Shown here in pieces: positions 1 to 6,557 of a stretch of 11,844 nt of DNA (within the stretch, counting starts at the first letter, position 1; the number at the start of each line of letters is the position of its first letter). The notes beneath the pieces are model-generated. The model made no database searches. It was not told where the DNA came from and saw only the letters and a list, made by a program, of their open reading frames with translations. Source of the DNA: Desulfobacula sp. (GTDB lineage Bacteria > Desulfobacterota > Desulfobacteria > Desulfobacterales > Desulfobacteraceae); assembly GCF_021107415.1 (NCBI RefSeq), contig NZ_JAIOSW010000269.1:1-11844 (forward strand). Reading direction: 5' to 3'. The position numbers and the translations under genes were made by a program.

Positions 1-161
1 ATATCTGTATGCTGGGAGCCCTGATTGGTGTATCCGGGTTAATCAAGCCTGAATCCATTCTGAAAGTTCTTGAAACCACCATTCCTGAAGATTTTATGGA
101 AATGAATAAAAAAGCCCTGGATCTGGGTATGGCAATGGGATTCATGTCTGTGAAAACTTAG
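1..161 (+). CDS. 2-oxoacid:acceptor (ferredoxin) oxidoreductase, gamma subunit, C-terminal end (partial)
   Basis: The gene enters from the left edge; its last 52 codons are visible, in the frame starting at base 3 and ending with TAG at 159-161. The peptide contains MLGALIGVSGLIKPESIL, then TTIPEDFMEMNKKALDLGM. This matches the tail of the gamma subunits (POR/KOR/VOR type), where a 'GAL-hydrophobic-G-hydrophobic' strand is followed by an amphipathic 'L..P.....N..AL..G' helix. These enzymes oxidatively decarboxylate 2-oxoacids to acyl-CoA and pass electrons to ferredoxin in the cytoplasm. Which 2-oxoacid is used cannot be told from this tail. The CoA-transferase genes start 119 nt downstream on the same strand, so a shared organic-acid pathway is plausible but inferred. 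Confidence 0.72.
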   Translation, partial: ICMLGALIGVSGLIKPESILKVLETTIPEDFMEMNKKALDLGMAMGFMSVKT

Positions 162-280
162 GTCAGATCGGTCGGATTTGTAAGGATGTATTTTAATTGC
201 AGGTCTTATTGCATTGAGCATCACCTGCGCTCTCCAAAAATTTTATCAAGTTACACCAACCACCAATACAGGTATGTATA

Positions 281-1258
281 ATGAAAAACCACTTAAAAAA
301 AGTAATGCCGCTTAAAAAGGCTATTGAACAATACGTAAAAAACAGCTCGCATATATCTATTGGAGGATTTACCATAAACCGAAACCCCATGGCAGCAGTT
401 TATGAAATTATCAGGCAGAAAATTAAAAATTTACATTTATATGCCCACTCCAATGGCACGGGTCTGGATGAACTCATCGGAGCAGGCTGCGTTTCAAAAC
501 TGGAAATCGCATACGCTGGAAATGGGAAAGCCGCACCGACCTGCATTCGTTTCGCCAAGGCTGTCCAGAATAATGAACTTTTATTTGAAGACTATTCAAA
601 TTACATGATGAGCCTGAGATTTATGGCAGGTGCCATGGGGGTTCCTTTTTTGCCCACGCTTTCAGGATTTGGATCGGATATTTTTACGAAATGGGGATTT
701 CCCAAATCTCTGCGAAAGTCTGATCCTAAAATTGTGGATAACAAACTCGCAGTTATAGACAATCCTTTTGGAAACTGGACAGGTGCCTCCAAGGTAGTTC
801 TGGTACCGGCCATCAACCCGGATATTACCATCATTCATGTTCAAAAAGCTGACTCCATGGGAACCTGTAGTATTCAAGGACTTACATTTGCAGACATCGA
901 ACAGGTAAAGGCATCAAAACACGTTGTTGTTACCTGTGAAAAACTTGTTACCAAGGAAGAATTAAGACAGAATCCCGATCTGAATCAAATTCCCTTTATC
1001 CATGTGTCAGCGGTCTGTCATGTTCCTATGGGTGCTTACCCCAGTGCAGTCTTTGGTTACTATGACTATGATTCACAGTATTTGCGCAAATTTGCAATTG
1101 CAGCAAAAACCATCGATACATTCAGAAAATACCAGGATAAATATATTTATGGTGTTAAAGACCACGAAACTTTTTTAAACATCATCGGCCGGGAAAGGAT
1201 TGATGCGATCACGGCAAATCCAAGAACCGGTTACTCAGTTAATATGAAAAGGGATTAA
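281..1258 (+). CDS. gctA: Glutaconate-type CoA-transferase, subunit A
   Basis: The 325-aa product looks like the A subunit of family I CoA-transferases of the glutaconate/IpdA group (A. fermentans GctA is about 320 aa). These cytoplasmic heteromeric enzymes move CoA between carboxylic acids. The N-terminal part (about residues 9-40) has the family pattern 'M.LK.AI..YV....HI.IGGF...R.PMAAVYEI'. It is followed by the Rossmann-like core with LHLYAHSNGTGLDELIGAG and the 'VVLVPAINPDITIIHVQKAD' segment near 170-190. The A subunit does not carry the catalytic Glu; subunit B does. The start at 281 has only a weak AGG upstream; Met9 (305) is an alternative that fits family N-termini about as well. It is followed after 1 nt by subunit B. 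The real substrate (glutaconate or another dicarboxylic or ring-cleavage acid) is not determined. Confidence 0.88.
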   Translation: MKNHLKKVMPLKKAIEQYVKNSSHISIGGFTINRNPMAAVYEIIRQKIKNLHLYAHSNGTGLDELIGAGCVSKLEIAYAGNGKAAPTCIRFAKAVQNNELLFEDYSNYMMSLRFMAGAMGVPFLPTLSGFGSDIFTKWGFPKSLRKSDPKIVDNKLAVIDNPFGNWTGASKVVLVPAINPDITIIHVQKADSMGTCSIQGLTFADIEQVKASKHVVVTCEKLVTKEELRQNPDLNQIPFIHVSAVCHVPMGAYPSAVFGYYDYDSQYLRKFAIAAKTIDTFRKYQDKYIYGVKDHETFLNIIGRERIDAITANPRTGYSVNMKRD

Positions 1259-1259
1259 T

Positions 1260-2036
1260 ATGAAAACAATTCAACCTTATACCTCCAGGGAAATTATGAC
1301 CATTATGGCGGCAAGAGAAATTAAAAATGGAGATATTGTTTTCAGTGGCACTGGCATTTCAATGCTGGCAGCCATGGCAGCCAAAAATATCAATGCGCCT
1401 GACAGTGTGATTTTTTTTGAAACCGGAGCCATAGATTCTCTTTTAGAAGAATTGCCCTTTGCGGTTGCCGACCCACGGATCATGTACTGGGCTGCTGCAA
1501 ATTCCAGGCTGATAGATGCGTTTGCCACCATGCAGAACAAGATAACAGGAGACAAGGTCATAGCCATACTTGGGGCCGCCCAGATAGATAGATATGGAAA
1601 CCTGAATACCACCTGTATTGGAGACTATCTTTCACCTGAAATTCGATTTTCAGGAAGCGGAGGAGGGTGTGACGTAGCAAGTTTTGTTCCCCGCTGCATT
1701 GCATTTATGCAGCATGAAAAACGCAAATTTGTTAAAAAACTTGATTATCTTGCAAGTCCGGGACAACTTGGGGGTAATAATAGCCGGCAGGCAGCTGGAC
1801 TCAGGCCCGGTGGAGTCAGTGTGGTGGTAACCAATCTGGGTGTAATGCGGTTTGCTAAAAACAACGGCAAAATGTATCTGGATAAATTCTATCCCGGTAT
1901 CACACTGGAAAAAATCCTTGAAAATACGGAATTTGACATAGATGTCTCTAAGGCAACCCAAGCCGATCCGCCCACAAAAACAGAATTAAAAATCCTTCGG
2001 GAGGAGTGTGATCCCCAACGGCTGATACTCGACTAA
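1260..2036 (+). CDS. gctB: Glutaconate-type CoA-transferase, subunit B (catalytic)
   Basis: The 258-aa product pairs with the preceding subunit A. The N-terminal half contains GDIVFSGTGISMLAAMAAK and then VIFFETGAIDS. The Glu in that motif is residue 54, the same number as the catalytic Glu54 known in the A. fermentans B subunit, which forms the glutamyl-CoA thioester. Further family features are the FSGSGGGCDVASF glycine-rich loop (about 129-141) and 'VVVTNLGVMRF' (about 185-196). The length is close to the usual 260-270 aa. The ATG lies 1 nt after the subunit A stop, and AAAAGGGA inside the end of gctA serves as ribosome-binding site, so translation is probably coupled to give equal amounts of both subunits. 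The family call is firm; the substrate is not. Confidence 0.9.
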   Translation: MKTIQPYTSREIMTIMAAREIKNGDIVFSGTGISMLAAMAAKNINAPDSVIFFETGAIDSLLEELPFAVADPRIMYWAAANSRLIDAFATMQNKITGDKVIAILGAAQIDRYGNLNTTCIGDYLSPEIRFSGSGGGCDVASFVPRCIAFMQHEKRKFVKKLDYLASPGQLGGNNSRQAAGLRPGGVSVVVTNLGVMRFAKNNGKMYLDKFYPGITLEKILENTEFDIDVSKATQADPPTKTELKILREECDPQRLILD

Positions 2037-2101
2037 TAACGATATGCGCACACTGATTATATTTTGATCGGAAATAATAAATATTTTTATCCTGCTATAA
2101 T

Positions 2102-2575
2102 ATGACCAAAATTATGAATACCGACAAAATTAAAATAAGGGATGCCACTATTTCTGATATTGGCTCATCGGTAAAGCTTTTGGAGCAACTTTTCTCAATT
2201 GAAAAAGATTTTACCTTTAACTCTGAAAAACAGAAACAAGGTCTTTTAATGATGCTTGAAGGGTGTAGCAAGCACAGGACTGTCAAGGTTGCCCAATACA
2301 ACGCAACAATTGTGGGCATGTGCTCTGCTCAGATAAGGATATCCACAGCCCGGGGCAATATTGTCGCGATTGTAGAGGACCTGGTTGTAGATTCGAATTA
2401 TAGAAATATGGGCATTGGGAAAAGACTTCTTGAAGCTGTTTACTCCTGGGCCAGAAAACGAGGTATCACTACTCTACAGCTTCTGGCAGATAAAGACAAT
2501 CATTCTGCTTTAAACTTTTATGAGCGGCAAAACTGGGATAGAACCAATCTTATTTGTTTTTTAAAAACCCTGTAA
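2102..2575 (+). CDS. GNAT family N-acetyltransferase
   Basis: The 157-aa protein is a single GNAT domain that would transfer an acyl group from acyl-CoA to an amine. It opens with IKIRDATISDIGSSVKLLEQL (beta1-alpha1, residues 10-30). The acetyl-CoA motif A is VEDLVVDSNYRNMGIGKRLL (91-110), with the R-x-x-G-x-G-K pyrophosphate loop at 101-107. Motif B is NHSALNFYERQNW (133-145), with the usual Asn and Tyr. No clear ribosome-binding site precedes 2102; Met5 at 2114 is an equally possible start. The gene lies 65 nt after gctB on the same strand and could be co-transcribed, although no functional link is evident. The substrate (protein N-terminus, lysine, small molecule) is unknown. Confidence 0.85.
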   Translation: MTKIMNTDKIKIRDATISDIGSSVKLLEQLFSIEKDFTFNSEKQKQGLLMMLEGCSKHRTVKVAQYNATIVGMCSAQIRISTARGNIVAIVEDLVVDSNYRNMGIGKRLLEAVYSWARKRGITTLQLLADKDNHSALNFYERQNWDRTNLICFLKTL

Positions 2576-2850
2576 AAGGCTTCAAGGGGAGGGTAATAAG
2601 CTTAGGATAAACAGGTTTGCCTAAATATTACAATAATGTGAGATATTAAGGCGTTCAAAACAGTTTTTCTCCTGAAATCAAAGTCAAAAATTTTTTTCTC
2701 CAACCCAAAAGGAGTTGAACTACTGGACAAACCTTGAGGATAAGGTAATGCTGTTCGCTACGATGGCTCTTTATGATAAAAAAACTGTACAAAGAAGCCT
2801 ATGAAAAATCAATTCAACAAAAGCATACAAAAAATTTTATAATTGAAATA
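2576..2850. other. Intergenic, AT-rich, no convincing gene
   Basis: This is the first part of a 463-base gap between the GNAT gene and glnB. A short open frame at 2773-2943 (56 codons, no ribosome-binding site) is dominated by AT-rich low-complexity codons and runs into the regulatory repeats, so it is not called as a gene. About 2707-2800 reads more like coding sequence in shifting frames and could be a decayed gene fragment. Nothing else is recognised here apart from the weak hairpin listed separately. Confidence 0.5.
2619..2652 (+). terminator. Possible weak terminator hairpin after the GNAT gene
   Basis: GCCT-a-AATATT pairs with GATATT-a-AGGC, giving about ten pairs with one A.A mismatch and one G.U around a 12-nt loop. 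A run of five T's follows about 10 nt later (after 2662), too far for a textbook intrinsic terminator. The position, 44 nt past the GNAT stop, suits an end of the gct-GNAT transcript. The stem is AT-rich, so support is modest. Confidence 0.3.
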
Positions 2851-2889
2851 ATAATTACAAAATTGTATTCATATAATTACAAAATTGTA
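2851..2889. repeat. Two identical 17-bp repeats with inner dyads; candidate activator (enhancer) sites
   Basis: ATAATTACAAAATTGTA occurs exactly at 2851-2867 and again at 2873-2889, so the period is 22 bp, about two helical turns. Each copy contains the dyad TACAA-AA-TTGTA (2856-2867 and 2878-2889). The dyad centres lie about 142 and 120 bp upstream of the start site predicted from the sigma-54 promoter at 2978-2993. That is the usual distance for binding sites of sigma-54 enhancer-binding proteins. The sequence differs from the classical NtrC site (TGCAC...GTGCA), so another activator is implied. The repeat is seen directly; the regulatory role is inferred. Confidence 0.55.
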
Positions 2890-2977
2890 AAATATATTAT
2901 ATCATCTAATAGAACCAATGAAATTTTTATTCTTTTATTTTAAGCACTTATAAACAAATATAACCATATTTTATGAG

Positions 2978-2993
2978 TGGCATCTGTTTTGCA
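2978..2993 (+). promoter_or_regulatory. Sigma-54 (RpoN) promoter of glnB-amtB
   Basis: TGGCATCTGTTTTGCA matches the -24/-12 consensus TGGCAC-N5-TTGCA. It has GG at 2979-2980 and GC at 2991-2992 with the required 10-base spacing, and only one deviation in the conserved blocks (T for C after TGGCA). The start site would fall near 3004, giving a leader of about 35 nt that includes the strong AAGGAGGG ribosome-binding site at 3027-3034. Control of PII/Amt operons by sigma-54 is well established in other bacteria, which supports the call. Confidence 0.85.
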
Positions 2994-3038
2994 ATTAAAG
3001 AAAACAATATAGTTTTATAATTAAAAAAGGAGGGTTAA

Positions 3039-3377
<339 letters not shown>

Positions 3378-3397
3378 GTATAAAGGAGAAAAATAAA

Positions 3398-4807
3398 ATG
3401 AAAAAATTGGGTATGCTAATAATTTATATGATATTTTCACTCTCTGTTGTATGGGCTGGAGATGAAGCGCCTACTGTAACTTCCAATAAAACAGCCATTG
3501 ACCTGGTTCAGTCCCATGCAGATTATGTCTGGACCATTGTTGCTGCAATGTTTGTCTTTTTTATGCAGGCAGGTTTTGCCATGGTTGAAGCAGGATTCAC
3601 ACGAGCGAAAAATGCCGTCAACATCATGATGAAAAACCTGATGGATTTTTCAATGGGATCCATTGTCTTCTTTGCCGTCGGATTCGGTCTGATGTTTGGT
3701 GTCTCCAAAACTGGTTTCTTCGGGACATCCGGTTTCTTTTTAAGTGATTTTAAAATTGGTGGAGATCCATGGGTGCTGGCATTCTGGATGTTTCAGGCTG
3801 TGTTTGCTGCCACAGCAGCTACCATTGTCTCCGGAGCCATGGCAGAAAGAACCAAGTTCTCCGGATATCTATTATATTCTGTATTTATTACCGGGTTGAT
3901 TTATCCAATTTTCGGAAGCTGGGCATGGGGAAGCCTGTTTCATGGAGGTGGATGGCTTGAAAACTTAGGGTTTATTGATTTTGCAGGTTCCACTGTTGTT
4001 CATTCGGTTGGGGGATGGTCTGCTCTTGCCGGCGCCATAGTTTTAGGCCCTCGCCTTGGAAAATATACCAAAGAAGGAAAAGTAAAGCCCATACTGGGAC
4101 ATAATATTCCTCTGGCAGCCATCGGTGTTTTTATTCTCTGGCTGGGATGGTTCGGTTTTAACCCTGGTTCAACAACTGCAGCCTCTAAAGACATTGCCAT
4201 GATTTTTGTTAATACTAATCTTGCTGCAGCAGCTGGTGCCATCATTGCTATGTTTGTTTCATGGATCAAGTTTGGAAAACCTGAAGTGGGTATGAGCTTG
4301 AATGGCGCATTGGCAGGGCTTGTTGGAATTACAGCCGGATGTGCCAATGTCACGCCCACAAGCGCAATCGTCATCGGAGCCATCGCCGGTATGATCGTTG
4401 TATTTTCCGTAATGTTTTTTGATAAAATAAGAGTTGATGATCCTGTGGGAGCCATTTCAGTACATGGTGTATGTGGCGCATGGGGAACGCTTGCAGCTGG
4501 CATTTTTAATATGGATGGAATGACATTTAGTATACTGGCTGTTCAGTTAATTGGGATTGCAGCTTGTTTTGCCTGGACATTTCCAGTAGCCTACCTTCTC
4601 TTTAAATTGATTGATATGACAATAGGATTGAGAGTCTCTAAAGAAGAAGAACTTGAGGGACTTGATGCTACTGAGCACGGTGGCAACGCATATCCGGACT
4701 TTACAACCATAAACCATGGAACCATGGGGGTTTCAAGCGGATCTGGCGGTCCCAAATATGAATCTACTACCCCTTTTGCATCCGAAAAACTGGTTAATCA
4801 GCCATAG
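3398..4807 (+). CDS. amtB: Ammonium transporter AmtB, with signal peptide
   Basis: The 469-aa protein is a typical Amt/Mep/Rh channel conducting ammonium across the inner membrane as a trimer. Residues 1-20 (ending SVVWAG) form a cleavable signal peptide, followed by about eleven hydrophobic helices. Visible family landmarks are AGFAMVEAGFTRAKNAVNI (58-76), DFAGSTVVHSVGGWSALAG (194-212; Asp195 and His202 correspond to the substrate-site Asp and first pore His) and VHGVCGAWGTLAAGIF (355-370; His356 corresponds to the second pore His). The cytoplasmic tail has EELEGLDATEHGGNAYPDF and then about 35 extra Gly/Ser-rich residues beyond the usual end. A strong AAGGAGA precedes the ATG. It is co-transcribed with the PII gene, which is expected to block the channel when nitrogen is plentiful. 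Confidence 0.97.
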   Translation: MKKLGMLIIYMIFSLSVVWAGDEAPTVTSNKTAIDLVQSHADYVWTIVAAMFVFFMQAGFAMVEAGFTRAKNAVNIMMKNLMDFSMGSIVFFAVGFGLMFGVSKTGFFGTSGFFLSDFKIGGDPWVLAFWMFQAVFAATAATIVSGAMAERTKFSGYLLYSVFITGLIYPIFGSWAWGSLFHGGGWLENLGFIDFAGSTVVHSVGGWSALAGAIVLGPRLGKYTKEGKVKPILGHNIPLAAIGVFILWLGWFGFNPGSTTAASKDIAMIFVNTNLAAAAGAIIAMFVSWIKFGKPEVGMSLNGALAGLVGITAGCANVTPTSAIVIGAIAGMIVVFSVMFFDKIRVDDPVGAISVHGVCGAWGTLAAGIFNMDGMTFSILAVQLIGIAACFAWTFPVAYLLFKLIDMTIGLRVSKEEELEGLDATEHGGNAYPDFTTINHGTMGVSSGSGGPKYESTTPFASEKLVNQP

Positions 4808-4823
4808 AGAGGAATTGTAAACC

Positions 4824-4867
4824 ATAGAAACCTGTCACTTGCTCAGTTAGAGGTGGCAGGTTTCTAT
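4824..4867 (+). terminator. Hairpin terminator after amtB
   Basis: A 15-bp stem (ATAGAAACCTGTCAC at 4824-4838 with its near-exact complement at 4853-4867, one G.U pair) encloses a 14-nt loop, 16 nt after the amtB stop. The T-run after the stem is poor (TTTCTATTATCC), so termination may be imperfect, but stem length and position support it as the end of the glnK-amtB transcript. Confidence 0.65.
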
Positions 4868-5143
4868 TATCCCCATTGATCTGCATACACCAAGGGATTA
4901 GCCACAAAAAAGATAACGCCAAGAACCGAAACGAGATTTACGATACTTCACATCATCAATGATTTTAAATAATTGATCCCTTTTCTGATTTCAATATTCT
5001 TTTCTTTTCTGTTTAAGATTTAAAACAAGTTGAATGCCGGGAATATGGTAGCGTCGATTAAAATTAAGTATTGATTTTTTTTTCGACTATTGTGCAGTAA
5101 AATTCAAAATAGTCGAAAATTAATGAGGTGCCTGAAAATTCTG
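4868..5143. other. Convergent intergenic region
   Basis: Between the ends of amtB (+) and the response regulator (-) there is no credible gene on either strand. The only structure besides the amtB terminator is the perfect inverted repeat at 5080-5119, listed separately. Confidence 0.6.
5080..5119. repeat. Perfect 12-bp inverted repeat
   Basis: TTTTCGACTATT (5080-5091) is exactly complementary to AATAGTCGAAAA (5108-5119), with a 16-nt loop. It lies 25 nt beyond the stop of the response-regulator gene, where its terminator would be expected. On the minus strand, however, the stem is followed by A's, not T's, and on the plus strand it is followed by AATTAATG. It is therefore not a standard intrinsic terminator in either direction. 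An mRNA-end-stabilising hairpin or a protein-binding dyad are alternatives. Confidence 0.6.
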
Positions 5144-6538
5144 TTAACGAAAAAGTTCCGGATCTATGGAAAAGCGTTTCATGATCTGCTGTAAGGCCTG
5201 TCGATCCATATGGCATTGTTTGGCTGCCTGGGTGATATTCCCGTTGGTCATGGAAAGCTTGGCGCCGATATAATCGTGATTAAACTCATGGAGTAGTTTT
5301 TCTTTTGCTTCTTTATATGGCAATACTGCAATACTGTTGCTGTCAAACCCTTTAAACCCATAATTTTTTTTCCCGGCATCCTTTAAGGGTATATCAGACA
5401 GATCAATTATATTCTCTTTTGAATAGAGAATCCCCTGAACAAGAATATTTTCAAGTTCTCTTACATTTCCGGGCCATGGCTGTTTCATCAAAAGATCCAT
5501 CACATCCTGGGAAATCATTGTGGGTTCTTTTTTCAGTTTTTCGCAATGTTTTGCCACAAGATGTTCGGCAAGAATCGGAATATCGGTTATTCTGTCTCTC
5601 AAAGGCGGCAGTTCAATGGGAAGGACATTCAGCCGGTAAAAAAAGTCCTCCCTGAATTCGTGGTTGGCAATCTTCTGTTTAAGGTTCCTGTTGGTGGAAG
5701 CAATAATCCGCACATTTACTTTTTTGACTTTTGTGTCCCCAAGGGGCTTTATTTCCTTTTCCTGGAGGACTCTCAACAGCTTTGTCTGGATGGACGGCCC
5801 GATATCCCCGATTTCATCCAGGAAAATCGTTCCCTTGTCCGCTGCCTGGAAAAGTCCATCCTTGTCCCGGGTTGCATTGGTAAATGCACCCTTTTTATAT
5901 CCGAATAATTCACTTTCCAGGATGAGTTCCGGAATGGTGGGGCAGTTGACCGGGATAAATGTTTTGTCTCTCCGGGGACTCAAGGCGTGAATGGATCTTG
6001 CTGCCAGATCCTTTCCCGTTCCTGATTCTCCTGTGAGCAATACTGTTACATCACTTGATGCAACCAGATTAATTTGATCAAACACCCTTTGCATGGGTTC
6101 ACTTTTCCCAATTAAATGTGAGGGTCTGATCTCTTTTTCCTTTAAAAGCCGCTTGTTTTCCTTTAGCAGTAAACTTCTTTCAAGGGCTTTTTGGATTTTA
6201 AAAATGATTTCATCCTGTTCAAATGGCTTGGGAATAAAATCATAAGCTCCTTTTTTAATCGCCTTTACAGCAGACTCGATATTGCCGAAAGCAGTCAACA
6301 TGACCACGGTCAAATCGGGATAATTTGACCGGATATGCTCAAGCAGTCCAAACCCGTCCATACCCGGCATCCTGATGTCGCAAATAACCAGGTCAAATGT
6401 TTCCTGCTCAAGAATCGACATGGCCATTTTTGCTGAAAACGCCATGGAAACCCTGCAATTGATTTCAGGTTCAAGGGTTCTTTGCAAAAGCCTTGTCATA
6501 TCTTTTTCATCATCAACTGCAAGTATGTTTGCTTTCAT
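5144..6538 (-). CDS. NtrC-family sigma-54-dependent response regulator
   Basis: The 464-aa protein has three parts. A receiver domain (1-120) has the acidic pair Asp9/Asp10, phospho-acceptor Asp54 in VICDIRMPGMDG, Thr82 and Lys104. The AAA+ domain (about 140-370) has Walker A GESGTGKD (170-177), Walker B GTIFLDEIGD (236-245) and the PWPGNVREL sensor II motif (355-363). A Fis-type helix-turn-helix ends the protein (NITQAAKQCHMDRQALQQIM, 434-453). It would bind DNA and drive open-complex formation by sigma-54 RNA polymerase after phosphorylation. The sigma-54-contacting loop reads GAFTNA (217-222) rather than GAFTGA. The start has AGGGGA a few bases upstream. It is the last gene of the sensor operon, 19 nt after the kinase, its likely phosphodonor. 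It resembles orphan AtoC/ZraR-like regulators; the target is unknown. Confidence 0.93.
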   Translation of the reverse strand: MKANILAVDDEKDMTRLLQRTLEPEINCRVSMAFSAKMAMSILEQETFDLVICDIRMPGMDGFGLLEHIRSNYPDLTVVMLTAFGNIESAVKAIKKGAYDFIPKPFEQDEIIFKIQKALERSLLLKENKRLLKEKEIRPSHLIGKSEPMQRVFDQINLVASSDVTVLLTGESGTGKDLAARSIHALSPRRDKTFIPVNCPTIPELILESELFGYKKGAFTNATRDKDGLFQAADKGTIFLDEIGDIGPSIQTKLLRVLQEKEIKPLGDTKVKKVNVRIIASTNRNLKQKIANHEFREDFFYRLNVLPIELPPLRDRITDIPILAEHLVAKHCEKLKKEPTMISQDVMDLLMKQPWPGNVRELENILVQGILYSKENIIDLSDIPLKDAGKKNYGFKGFDSNSIAVLPYKEAKEKLLHEFNHDYIGAKLSMTNGNITQAAKQCHMDRQALQQIMKRFSIDPELFR

Positions 6539-6557
6539 TTTTATCCCCTGGTCGTAC

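Noticed and set aside
199..228. GCAGGT/ACCTGC inverted repeat upstream of gctA
   Set aside because: Only six base pairs with an 18-nt loop and no T-tail; easily chance.
2096..2101. TATAAT just before the GNAT start as a -10 box
   Set aside because: It abuts the ATG at 2102, and the only -35-like TTGATC lies 26 bp upstream, too far for a sigma-70 promoter.
2851..2889. Start of a CRISPR array
   Set aside because: Only two 17-bp copies with a 5-bp gap; there are no spacers of suitable length and no cas genes.
2773..2943. 56-codon open frame upstream of glnK
   Set aside because: No ribosome-binding site, low-complexity Ile/Lys/Asn codons in AT-rich DNA, and its 3' half is made of the regulatory repeats.
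4000..4503. Long antisense open frame opposite amtB
   Set aside because: It is an Ala/Pro/Thr-rich shadow of amtB codons with no family resemblance.
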